DNA of 12,677 nucleotides from DATKCA01 sp035544675 (GCA_035544675.1 DATKCA010000067.1:1-12677); one strand, 5' to 3'. Shown: positions 1 through 6,681, numbered from the stretch's first letter. Numbers and translations are program-made. The notes: a model not told the origin generated them from the letters alone.

Positions 1-1307
1 TCGATGCCCGAACGGTCGATCCAGTACCGTCCAATCATCACACCGGCGATCTTGCGGCTGTTCCGGATGTCGATGAGGGGATTGGCGTCCAGCAACAACA
101 GATCCGCATTCTTTCCCACGGCGATCCGGCCGCTGTTGTGAGTATCGCCGAGGAAGTCGGCGACATTCGATGTTCCCGTCATCAGAGCGTCGCGCGGCGA
201 GAGACCGGCGCGCACCAGTAGCTCCAATTCGTCATGAACCGAAAATCCGGGAACCGCGAACCATGTCGTGTCCGTGCCCAGCAGTAGACGCACACCGTTA
301 CGGTCGAGAAATGGCGCGAACTGCAACCCTAAGTCATGCGTCTCCTTGAGACGTGCGTAGCCGACACGACCCAGGTTGCGGTATGCGCGGTCGTTGGGGT
401 CGCGAACACGGTCGTACCAATAATCGGCAAGGAAGCGGGTCTCGGCACGCCGGAGAAGTCGTTCCCGACCGGCCTCGGTGATGCAATCGTAAAATGTCGA
501 AACATGGAGCGTGGGCGTGACAAACACCCCTTCGCGCGCGAGGCGCCCGACGAATGCCCCATGGAGAGCCTGATCCGGAGGCCGGCGGTCGAAGAGCATC
601 AACGACTCTTCGAGGTGTTCCATGGATTGCAGCCGCAGATTCTCATCTTCGCCGAGACGGATCTGAGGATGACCCGCAACCGGCATCTCGAGCCGATCCG
701 CGGTTTCGATGATGGCGCGAAAGGCAGGCTTGATGATTCCGCTGTAGACCTTGATGCAGTCGTAGCCGGCTCGATGCTGCTCTTGAACGGCTGCACGTGC
801 TTCGGCGACCGTCTCGACCCAGGCGCCGAGTTGTGGGCCACAGGTATAGTAGCGCGGTCCAATCAATCGTCCCGAGCCGATCTCCTTCTTCGCCAGCAGG
901 TCGCGCTCGGAACCAGTCATGTTCCGGACCGTCGTCACTCCATTCGCCAGATAGAGGAACAGGTCCTCGTCGTCGTAAAGCTCACCATCGTCGCCGGTGT
1001 AGTGATGAACGTGCATGTCAGCGAGGCCTGGGAGGAGGAACTTGCCACGTGCGTCGATCGCCGGGCCGCCCGGCGCGTGAGCCGAGGTGGGTTCGATCGA
1101 CAGGATCCTGCCGCTCTCGATCCGGACGTCGCGATGGTCCAGAAGGGCTCCGCGATCGACATCAACGATCGTGACGTCGCGAATCGTCACCTGGTCGAAC
1201 GAGTGGGTGTACTGGTCCAGGGGCTTTGCGCAGCCCGCCGTGGCGACGGCGATCAACAGCCCTGTGACGCATCGGAGGACGGGCCCCCGCCTCTCGCGTT
1301 CCCGCAT
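1..1307 (-). CDS. Amidohydrolase family lipoprotein (imidazolonepropionase/prolidase-like), 3' end cut by window edge
   Basis: Metal-dependent amidohydrolase with a TIM-barrel fold, 435 residues visible and only a short C-terminal tail missing at the left edge. The N-terminus MRERERRGPVLRCVTG is followed by a short hydrophobic stretch ending in ATAGC, a lipobox with Cys26, so it is probably a lipoprotein acting outside the cytoplasm. The full metal/active-site set is visible: HxH (His99, His101 in DMHVHH), Lys186 (IKVYSG, the usual carbamylated Lys), His213 (VAGHPQ), His231 (SMEHLEE) and Asp346 (LLGTDTTW). The C-terminal GKNADLLLLDANPL and KIAGVMIGRYW strings are typical of the imidazolonepropionase-like group. 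The substrate cannot be read from sequence; family members act on amides, peptides and cyclic ureides. An in-frame ATG at 1325 is an alternative start; neither start has a convincing Shine-Dalgarno. It lies 133 bases downstream of the dapB-like gene. The function as a secreted hydrolase is inferred. Confidence 0.9.
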   Translation of the reverse strand, partial: MRERERRGPVLRCVTGLLIAVATAGCAKPLDQYTHSFDQVTIRDVTIVDVDRGALLDHRDVRIESGRILSIEPTSAHAPGGPAIDARGKFLLPGLADMHVHHYTGDDGELYDDEDLFLYLANGVTTVRNMTGSERDLLAKKEIGSGRLIGPRYYTCGPQLGAWVETVAEARAAVQEQHRAGYDCIKVYSGIIKPAFRAIIETADRLEMPVAGHPQIRLGEDENLRLQSMEHLEESLMLFDRRPPDQALHGAFVGRLAREGVFVTPTLHVSTFYDCITEAGRERLLRRAETRFLADYWYDRVRDPNDRAYRNLGRVGYARLKETHDLGLQFAPFLDRNGVRLLLGTDTTWFAVPGFSVHDELELLVRAGLSPRDALMTGTSNVADFLGDTHNSGRIAVGKNADLLLLDANPLIDIRNSRKIAGVMIGRYWIDRSGI

Positions 1308-1399
1308 GGCTCCATGATCGCGCATAACGCCGGGCGGAGTTGGATTCCGACGATATTTGGCTGGGAGTACTGGACGAAGTTCGAACCGGTGCGGTTGGT

Positions 1400-1430
1400 C
1401 CGGTCGCGTGACCGGCCGCCTCGCCGAGGC
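1400..1430 (-). terminator. Paired hairpins just after the dapB-like gene
   Basis: Two adjacent inverted repeats lie 10 bases past the dapB-like stop: CCGGTC-GCGT-GACCGG (1400-1415, perfect 6-bp stem, 4-base loop) and GCCTC-GCC-GAGGC (1418-1430, 5-bp stem). There is no T-run after either on the minus strand, so this is not a textbook intrinsic terminator. It could slow or end transcription before the amidohydrolase, or act as a processing or stability element. Confidence 0.3.
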
Positions 1431-1440
1431 AAGTGTGTCG

Positions 1441-2208
1441 TCAGAGAATCTGGTCCATTCCCCGAACGACACCGGTGAACTGGGGCACCTTGCGAATCGC
1501 CAGCATCGTCCCGGCGATGTAGGGTCCGGCTCCGGTTCCACCGTCGTAGGAAATCGTCAGTCGTTCGTCCAGACGCCCGAAACGTACTTCGAGGCCGATC
1601 GTGTATCCCGGTAGACGGATCGAGTGAATCCGCGATCCGTTCACTTCCGCACCGCGCGCTTCGCTGAGTCCTACGGTGTTTTCGATCGGCACCTCGACCT
1701 CCGGCGTCCGCACGCGTGATAGCTTCGACGCCAACTCGCGCGCCGTACCGCTAGGCGCGTCCATCTTCCCAGCGTACGCGCTGTCGATCACTTCCCATGT
1801 CGGGAGATACTTCGCGGCCTCCACAGCGAACTTTTGCAGCAGCGCAGCTGTGATTGCGAAGTTGCCGACTGCAAGCACGCCGACACCGGCGCTCACCGCT
1901 TCATCGTGGATCGACGCGAAGTCCGCATCAGTGAGGCCGGAGCTGCCGACGACGACATGAACACGTTTTCGTACCGCCGTCAGCACGTTCATCTTCACGA
2001 CTGCAGCGCTGGTGTAGTCGACGAAGACATCGGCAGGATCGGCCAGCGCGTCCTCCGCCGATGCGACGATCGTCACGTCTCCGAACGTCTGACCGGCAGC
2101 ACCGCGCGCGATTGCTCCGACAAGGCGAAGGTCATCAGCCCGTTGGATTTCTTCAGCGAGAGGTTTCCCGACCCAACCCGTGACCCCAGCGACGATGACA
2201 CGAAGCAT
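1441..2208 (-). CDS. dapB: 4-hydroxy-tetrahydrodipicolinate reductase-like protein (divergent DapB)
   Basis: 255 residues, close to the usual DapB length (about 240-270). DapB reduces hydroxy-tetrahydrodipicolinate with NAD(P)H in the lysine/diaminopimelate pathway in the cytoplasm. The N-terminal Rossmann motif GVTGWVG (residues 8-14), FVDYTS (62-67), GSSGLT (88-93), GNFAI (115-119) and KMDAPSGTA (148-156) follow the family layout. Family signature: E. coli has EAHHRHKVDAPSGTA; this protein has DSAYAGKMDAPSGTA. Lys148 and the substrate-binding PSGT loop are kept, but the paired His, including the proposed catalytic one, are replaced by Ala144-Tyr145. It is therefore a divergent DapB subfamily member, and the classical activity is not assured. 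The start at 2208 is chosen because homology begins at MLRVIVAGVTG; the longer reading frame to 2394 adds 62 low-complexity residues. A TATGAT box ends 6 bases before this ATG and no Shine-Dalgarno is seen. No other lysine gene is nearby. Confidence 0.8.
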   Translation of the reverse strand: MLRVIVAGVTGWVGKPLAEEIQRADDLRLVGAIARGAAGQTFGDVTIVASAEDALADPADVFVDYTSAAVVKMNVLTAVRKRVHVVVGSSGLTDADFASIHDEAVSAGVGVLAVGNFAITAALLQKFAVEAAKYLPTWEVIDSAYAGKMDAPSGTARELASKLSRVRTPEVEVPIENTVGLSEARGAEVNGSRIHSIRLPGYTIGLEVRFGRLDERLTISYDGGTGAGPYIAGTMLAIRKVPQFTGVVRGMDQIL

Positions 2209-2214
2209 CTGCGG

Positions 2215-2220
2215 ATCATA
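2215..2220 (-). promoter_or_regulatory. Candidate -10 box of the dapB-like gene, leaderless arrangement
   Basis: TATGAT on the minus strand, separated from the ATG at 2208 by only six bases (CCGCAG). Transcription would start at or next to the A of the ATG, so the mRNA would be leaderless; this agrees with the absence of a Shine-Dalgarno. No good -35 hexamer is seen 16-18 bases upstream. Confidence 0.35.
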
Positions 2221-2406
2221 CCGGGAATGCGATGCCCATTCGGCCGGGCGCAGTTCGAACGTCCTTGGTGGGTACGCTGACCAAGTGCCAGCCGATGAAC
2301 CGCTTGACGAATGGCCGGGAGGAAGGGCCGAAGCTCGAACCGCGCTGCTCCTCTGGGGCCCGGGCCTCATCGTCGGCGATGAGGACACGCGCACGGCGAT
2401 CGTCGA

Positions 2407-3348
2407 TCAAGGCACACAAGGGAGGCGAATGGTGAACGTTGCTCCCTTCCCTTCCCCCTCACTCGTGACCTCGACCGAGCCGCGGTGCAATTCGATGATG
2501 TGCTTGACGATGGATAGTCCGAGACCGAGCCCGGCGAAGCGCCTTTCCGTAGCCTGGGCCCGTCGCTCGAAGACGTGGGGGAGAAACTCCGCCGAGATCC
2601 CCTCGCCCGTGTCGGACACTGCGATGATCCCGAACGACCCGTCGCGCGACAAACGAGTTTCGATCGAGCCGCCGGCCGGAGTGAATTTGACGGCATTGTT
2701 GAGGAGGTTGCTGAGTACCTGACGCAGGCGCGCCACGTCGCCGTCGACGAAGACGGGCTCGTCGACCTGCTTTCTGAGCGAGACGTTGTTGGCCGCTGCG
2801 ATGGGCCGCATGCCGCTCACGCTGTCCTCGATGACCTCCCGCAGATCGACCTTCACCTCGGTGATGGCGAATTTGTTGGTGATGATCCGCGAGACATCGA
2901 GCAAGTCGTCGATCAGTTGAGCCTGAACCGCAGCGCTGCTGGCAATGGAGCGCGCCGCTTCCGACATCATCGCGGCATCCGGACTATCCAGCAGCAGCTG
3001 CGCCCATCCCTTGATCGACGTGAGAGGCGCACGCAGCTCGTGCGAGACGGCGCTGAAAAAATCGTCCTTCGCCTGAATGGCGCTCCTCGCCTCCTCGTAC
3101 AACTGATTCATCTGCTCGGCCAGCGACTGGGATCGAACGTTGGCCACGACGAGATTCCCGTTGGCTTCGCGAAGGGCGTCCATGAGTCCTTCGAGCTCTG
3201 CCCGGACGTCGGCGGCCGTCTGTTCCCGGCTTTCCAGCTGCGCTTCCTGAGCTACGATCGCCTCTTCGCGGGATTGGAGAGCCTGTTCGCGCTTGCGAAC
3301 CTGCGCGTCAGGGTCGTGCTCGCTGTGCTGTTTTCGGCGTTTCGGCAT
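2407..3348 (-). CDS. Cytoplasmic sensor histidine kinase with N-terminal coiled coil
   Basis: 313 residues. Residues 1-95 are charged and heptad-like (about 15-95, probable coiled coil) with no membrane segment or PAS/GAF domain visible. The HisKA dimerisation domain has the H-box AVSHELRAPLTS with phospho-acceptor His103. The HATPase_c domain shows the N-box (LRQVLSNLLNNAVKFTP, about 208-224), G1 (SDTGEG, 245-250), an F-box-like FLPHVFE and G2 (GLGLGLSIVKHI, 274-284). It should autophosphorylate and pass phosphate to a response regulator, none of which is complete in the window. I prefer ATG 3348: an AAAGG lies 8 bases upstream and the KaiC-like stop is two bases away. A TTG at 3354 would overlap that stop as TTGA. 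Either way the two genes are translationally coupled, so the kinase probably takes its input from the KaiC-like ATPase rather than from a membrane sensor (inference). Confidence 0.93.
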   Translation of the reverse strand: MPKRRKQHSEHDPDAQVRKREQALQSREEAIVAQEAQLESREQTAADVRAELEGLMDALREANGNLVVANVRSQSLAEQMNQLYEEARSAIQAKDDFFSAVSHELRAPLTSIKGWAQLLLDSPDAAMMSEAARSIASSAAVQAQLIDDLLDVSRIITNKFAITEVKVDLREVIEDSVSGMRPIAAANNVSLRKQVDEPVFVDGDVARLRQVLSNLLNNAVKFTPAGGSIETRLSRDGSFGIIAVSDTGEGISAEFLPHVFERRAQATERRFAGLGLGLSIVKHIIELHRGSVEVTSEGEGKGATFTIRLPCVP

Positions 3349-3350
3349 CG

Positions 3351-4859
3351 TCAAGGCCTTTTCTTCCGCGTTTGCGGCTCTCGTACCGAAGGCGCGGCAC
3401 CTGAGCTCTCGTGGGGATGACCCGTGAGGAGTCCGTTGTAGTCCCTCAGCCGCGCACCGATCTCGATGCCGGTTTTGTTGATCTCGTAGGCGCGGATTTC
3501 TTTACTGTGCGCGCTGCCGCGCACCTTGACCACCGAAATTACCCGTTGCAGGCAACCCTTCAGCTCAATGTAGCGCTGCATGATGATCACGTCCGTGAGA
3601 AACGCCGTCCCGTGCGGACTGAAGCGAAGCTCCGTGTACGTGTCCTCCAGCTCCGCGGTCATCATCATCGTGACACCCATCCCGGTCAGGACGGCGACCA
3701 TGCGGTAGAGCGATTCACGGAAGTCTTCCCGAAACGTCGGGGCGAGCGCAAGCTCGAACCCGGAGAGGGAATCGACGACGAGCCGCCGCGCCTTCAGGCG
3801 CTCGACCTGTTCGACGATCTCATAGAGAGTCTCGTCGATCGACAGATCGAGTGGCCGTGAATGGATGACGCCGACTTTTCCTTCCTGGATCATCTTTCCG
3901 AACTTGCGGCCGCCCGGGGGCGTCTGTGAGTATTCGTTGGGACGCTTCTCGAAGACGGCGAGGATGCCGGGCTCGTCATGGCGAATCCCGGCCATGATGA
4001 ACTCCGTAGCCAGAACGCTCTTGCCCGAGCCGGACGGGCCGGCAACGAGCACCGAGTACCCCTCCGGAATGCCCCCTCCGAGCATCTCGTCCAGTTCGTC
4101 GATGTCGAGCAGCAGACGTTTGCGCGAAACGAGCTTCGCATCCTCGGATGGACCGACGATGACTCGCGGGAACACATCGATGCCCCCGTCCGTGATTCGA
4201 AAGGTGTGCAGGCCGGGAACGGGACCCTGTCCGCGCATCTTCTTCACCTGAATCTTCCGGACCATCGAATTGCGGTCCAGACTCTGGTGCAGCCACAGAA
4301 GTCCGTCGGCCACGGTGAAGACCGGATCGTGCTCTGCTTCGTTCGGCTGATACTCGCCGATGAGAAACGTCGTGGCCTCCCATCCGGTCAGGCGGATGGC
4401 GAGTTGCTGTACGAAGCTCTGGAGGTTCAGACCGCCGTCCCGCGATCCCTCGGCCACCTGCGCGACCGTTCGAAACGAATCGACGAACACCAGGCCGGGG
4501 TTGGTCGCCTCGACTTCCGCGGTGATCCGCTCGAGCAGCTGATCGAGCGTTCCCTCCACGATGTCCTGTCCGACGCTGACGAAGCGGATCGAGTCGCCGA
4601 CGCGATCCAGATCGAAGAATTGATACTGCTGCTGATATCGCAGCATTTTCAGAGGAGGCTCGCCGACGACCGTGAAGTACACGGCTCGCCGCTCCGGAGT
4701 GGCGAGCCCGAACATGATCTGGTGCGCGAGCGTGGTCTTGCCCGAGCCCGGAACCCCGACGATGAGATTGAAGGAGAACTCCGGCAACCCTCCGCCCAGG
4801 ATCTGGTCGAGCCCCGTCACGCTGGTCGGAAGCTGTCGAATTGCAACTTTGTCGGTCAT
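3351..4859 (-). CDS. KaiC-like double-domain RecA-fold ATPase
   Basis: 502 residues, close to cyanobacterial KaiC (519). Two tandem KaiC/RecA-like ATPase domains are present. Domain 1 has Walker A GVPGSGKT (35-42) and Walker B LVFVD (Asp127). Domain 2 has Walker A GPSGSGKS (274-281), FEKRPNE (303-309) and Walker B RLVVD (Asp363). The C-terminal KVRGSAHSKEIRAYEI (445-460) is the familiar KaiC-family end. In KaiC the autophosphorylated Ser-Thr pair precedes Ile-Thr-Asp; here the aligned stretch is GTAFLTD (417-423), with Ala and Phe at those two places. It is therefore better called KaiC-like than a clock KaiC; no kaiA or kaiB is present. The start at 4859 has GAGG eight bases upstream and its ATGA overlaps the stop of the gene before it. 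The reading frame extends upstream to 4904 but the extra 15 residues lack support. The likely role is as a nucleotide-driven switch feeding the downstream histidine kinase (inference). Confidence 0.92.
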   Translation of the reverse strand: MTDKVAIRQLPTSVTGLDQILGGGLPEFSFNLIVGVPGSGKTTLAHQIMFGLATPERRAVYFTVVGEPPLKMLRYQQQYQFFDLDRVGDSIRFVSVGQDIVEGTLDQLLERITAEVEATNPGLVFVDSFRTVAQVAEGSRDGGLNLQSFVQQLAIRLTGWEATTFLIGEYQPNEAEHDPVFTVADGLLWLHQSLDRNSMVRKIQVKKMRGQGPVPGLHTFRITDGGIDVFPRVIVGPSEDAKLVSRKRLLLDIDELDEMLGGGIPEGYSVLVAGPSGSGKSVLATEFIMAGIRHDEPGILAVFEKRPNEYSQTPPGGRKFGKMIQEGKVGVIHSRPLDLSIDETLYEIVEQVERLKARRLVVDSLSGFELALAPTFREDFRESLYRMVAVLTGMGVTMMMTAELEDTYTELRFSPHGTAFLTDVIIMQRYIELKGCLQRVISVVKVRGSAHSKEIRAYEINKTGIEIGARLRDYNGLLTGHPHESSGAAPSVREPQTRKKRP

Positions 4860-5293
4860 GCTTTTTTCCTCGTCGGCCGGCCGTCGGAAAACCCGTCGGG
4901 CCACGCCTTTTCCAGGTAACGCGTCGTCAGGGATCTACCGATCAGCGTGGTGAGCAGTTCTGCAAACGTCGCGAACATCGCAGCCGCAGCGTCGGTTGCC
5001 TCCGAAGGAGCCTGCCCCTCCAGCCAGACAGTCATCCGAGCATACGGCTCGTCCGGCGTAGAATCGTCGCCACTGCGTTCGTCGACTGGGAACTCCCGTT
5101 GGGCCAGATCGAAGGCCCGTCCCCACAGCGCCTCGACACCGGCGGAGCTGATGAGCGGATCGAGGACGGCGACGAGGTCGTCGTGCGTGAGACGTGCCGC
5201 CGCGGCCACGGCGCCAGCACCGGTCGTCGAACCGACGCGGCGCGTGATCACGCGGGCGAGACGCTGCCGCAGGACGGTCGATTCTGACTTCAT
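4856..5293 (-). CDS. Small predicted all-helical protein of unknown function, first gene of the KaiC-like operon
   Basis: 145 residues, not recognised. It appears mostly helical, without signal peptide or membrane segment: basic N-terminal part (LRQRLARVITRRVG), a middle LTHDDLVAVLDPLI...VEALWGRAFDLAQREFP and a C-terminal AMFATFAELLTTLIGRSLTTR followed by YLEKAWPDGF and a basic tail RPTRKKA. The aromatic and Leu pattern (ALWGRAFDLA, LIGRSLTTRYL) looks like a conserved fold and not random coding. Its stop overlaps the ATG of the KaiC-like ATPase by four bases (ATGA), so the two products are probably made together and may bind each other. I chose ATG 5293 because the frame upstream, to 5407, encodes a Pro/Arg-rich stretch. 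The site just before the ATG is ACAGGT, too close for a good Shine-Dalgarno; TAGATT lies 7 bases upstream. It is not KaiB: no thioredoxin-like pattern is seen. Confidence 0.75.
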   Translation of the reverse strand: MKSESTVLRQRLARVITRRVGSTTGAGAVAAAARLTHDDLVAVLDPLISSAGVEALWGRAFDLAQREFPVDERSGDDSTPDEPYARMTVWLEGQAPSEATDAAAAMFATFAELLTTLIGRSLTTRYLEKAWPDGFSDGRPTRKKA

Positions 5294-5300
5294 ACCTGTC

Positions 5301-5306
5301 AATCTA
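5301..5306 (-). promoter_or_regulatory. Candidate -10 box of the KaiC-like operon, near-leaderless
   Basis: TAGATT on the minus strand, seven bases before the ATG at 5293. This is the same TANNNT-close-to-ATG layout as at the dapB-like gene. No clear -35 is visible. The short motif can arise by chance. Confidence 0.25.
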
Positions 5307-5607
5307 TGTCGGGGCGGCGCGAGTCGTCCAGGTGGTCGAGGGTCATGGTCTCCACCCTCCCCTGGAGGCGGCTGCTGCGTGCGCGCCGCGACAGCCAAAG
5401 AAGACATTGCCTCGTCCGGCTGCTGATGTCAGTCGTCGCGGGGACGAGCTCAGGACCACGACCCGTTCCCATCGCGGCTGCTCGTGACGACGTGCACTGC
5501 TGATCCGATCCAACGCGACCTCAGCCTGGCTCGACCATTCGACTTGCGGAGAAGCTTGCGGACTCGGCCGTACATGCCTTTTGGGTATGCACGTCTTTAG
5601 CCACACA

Positions 5608-5636
5608 GGCAACGGTTTGGCTTACTCGTTGCCAAA
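5608..5636. repeat. Two overlapping, mutually exclusive inverted repeats
   Basis: GGCAACG (5608-5614) is the exact complement of CGTTGCC (5627-5633), a 7-bp stem with a 12-base loop. TTTGGC (5616-5621) is the exact complement of GCCAAA (5631-5636). Both right arms share GCC 5631-5633, so only one stem can form at a time. This could be an attenuator-like switch or an operator; no gene directly adjoins it. Confidence 0.4.
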
Positions 5637-5717
5637 TAGAAAAGGCGGCCGTCCGACGGCTGGAGCCCAAGGCGATCGGCCGCGAGTACCCGACGAAAGG
5701 GGCGGCAAGCCGAAGTC

Positions 5718-5851
5718 ACCGCCGGCCTCCGGGCCGGTCTCCATGCACGCGCAGGCTCACGCAAGACCAACGTACCGCCGGCCTCCGGCCGGTCGCCATG
5801 GACGCGCAGGTTCACGCGAGACCAACGCCGGCTTCCGGCCGTCGCTGCCCC
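5718..5851. repeat. Degenerate tandem repeat of hairpin-forming GC-rich units
   Basis: Two near-identical units and a truncated third. Aligning on GCCGGC, copies begin at 5721, 5777 and 5827 (spacings 56 and 50; the second unit lacks one G and five bases at its end). Each begins with an inverted repeat: CCGGCC-TCCG-GGCCGG, then CCGGCC-TCC-GGCCGG, then GCCGG-CTT-CCGGC. Units 1 and 2 also share the body CATG(C/G)ACGCGCAGG, then TTCACGC or CTCACGC, then AGACCAACG. A 13-base match, CCTCCGGGCCGGT, recurs at 5935-5947. It resembles a REP/BIME-style extragenic element. Confidence 0.75.
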
Positions 5852-5963
5852 ACTCATCGAGAATCGAGATGACGAATCGGCGGAACGTTTGAGTCCCTCT
5901 CTCCCTGTCTCCCGGAGCCGGCCGAGCGGCATTCCCTCCGGGCCGGTGCGCGATTCCGATCCC

Positions 5964-5991
5964 TTCGCGGCGCTCGTGAGCCTGTTACAAT
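5964..5991 (+). promoter_or_regulatory. Candidate sigma70-type promoter of the PspA/AAA+ operon
   Basis: TACAAT at 5986-5991 matches five of six bases of the -10 consensus and lies 27 bases before the GTG start, ahead of a good Shine-Dalgarno (GAGAGG, 6006-6011). The best -35 at suitable spacing is TTCGCG (5964-5969, 16-base spacer), which is poor, so an activator or another sigma factor may be needed. Confidence 0.45.
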
Positions 5992-6018
5992 CGCGCGGAT
6001 ACGACGAGAGGCAGAGCG

Positions 6019-6681
6019 GTGAGCAAGAAGTGGTACAACTATTTTGTCGTCACTCCTCCATCGGAGAGTCCGCCGGAAGCGGCGCGGGAGGCGCGAACTC
6101 CCCCGCCCCGCCGCGCCGCCGATCTCGTGGCCGACGCCGAGGGTGATGCCACCTTCGCCGCACCGGTGGCCACGCCCGCCGATCTGGCCGAGATCTACGA
6201 CTCGGCGCAGATCACGACGCCCCCTCACGGCTACACCGTATTGAAGGTTGCCGACATGCTCCGCAGCGAGCACATTCGCGACCTGCCGCCGGACGTGAAA
6301 AAGAAGTCGGTGATGGTCGCCCTCGACGCCGCCGGCGTGAAGGTCTCCGAGATCGTCGAAGACGCGGTGCAGCGCGATCGCGCCCTCGACACCTACGAGC
6401 GAGTTCTGCAGAAAGCCCTCGAAGACCTCTGCGCGCGGAAAGAGCTGGAGAACCGGCAGATCGAAGAGGAGATCAACGAGCGCGTCGCCGAGTTGCGCGC
6501 GCGGATCGATCAGAACAACGCGGAGACGAGCAGGGAGCAGAGCGACCTGATCGCCTGGCGGGCGCGCAAGCGTCAGGAAGAAGAGCGGATCGCCGAGGCG
6601 ATCGGCTACTTCGTGTCGCCGAACCCGATCACTACGATCGGGGCGGCAACGAGAAACCAAGGAGGCTCCGATGTTCGCTAG
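6019..6681 (+). CDS. Coiled-coil protein of unknown family, first gene of the PspA/AAA+ operon
   Basis: 220 residues, not recognised as a named family. It starts at GTG 6019 with GAGAGG seven bases upstream. Layout: an aromatic N-terminus MSKKWYNYFVV; a Pro/Ala/Arg-rich, probably disordered linker (12-50); a compact segment ADLAEIYDSAQI...HGYTVLKVADML (54-81) continuing to VALDAAGVKVSEIVEDAVQRD (about 100-120); then a long charged helix, probable coiled coil (about 121-195), ending AIGYFVSPNP. No membrane segment or signal peptide is visible, so it is expected in the cytoplasm. The coiled coil makes it a plausible partner or adaptor for the PspA-like helical protein of the next gene, whose start lies 11 bases inside the end of this one. 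That linkage is seen; the adaptor role is inference. Confidence 0.85.
   Translation: MSKKWYNYFVVTPPSESPPEAAREARTPPPRRAADLVADAEGDATFAAPVATPADLAEIYDSAQITTPPHGYTVLKVADMLRSEHIRDLPPDVKKKSVMVALDAAGVKVSEIVEDAVQRDRALDTYERVLQKALEDLCARKELENRQIEEEINERVAELRARIDQNNAETSREQSDLIAWRARKRQEEERIAEAIGYFVSPNPITTIGAATRNQGGSDVR

Larger units (their letters stand above)
5307..5985. other. Divergent intergenic region without a convincing gene
   Basis: The stretch between the minus-strand KaiC-like operon and the plus-strand PspA operon. Open frames here encode Arg/Pro/Ser-rich peptides with no recognisable motif, and some run through the hairpin repeats, so I call none of them genes. It holds the overlapping inverted repeats at 5608-5636, the tandem GC-rich repeat at 5718-5851 and a further 13-base match to that repeat at 5935-5947. 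On the minus strand GCCGT-CGG-ACGGC (about 5650-5662) is followed by CGCCTTTTC, a weak terminator-like shape with no gene to serve. No tRNA or rRNA is recognised. Confidence 0.6.

Noticed and set aside
336..1478. Long plus-strand open frame of 380 residues
   Set aside because: It is antisense to the amidohydrolase, whose minus-strand translation shows all metal ligands and a lipobox; the plus-strand product has no recognisable motif.
2209..2394. Upstream extension of the dapB-like frame (62 residues)
   Set aside because: Ser/Pro/Arg-rich, no DapB similarity; the Rossmann fold starts at the ATG at 2208.
3351..4859. Calling the gene kaiC as part of a circadian clock
   Set aside because: No kaiA or kaiB in the window and the phospho-site residues are not conserved; KaiC-like is safer.
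5718..5851. Possible CRISPR array
   Set aside because: Only two full units; the part between hairpins is itself conserved, so there are no unique spacers, and no cas genes are present.
5581..5932. Short open frames on both strands in the divergent spacer
   Set aside because: They run through the hairpin tandem repeat, have no Shine-Dalgarno and encode low-complexity Arg/Pro/Gly peptides.
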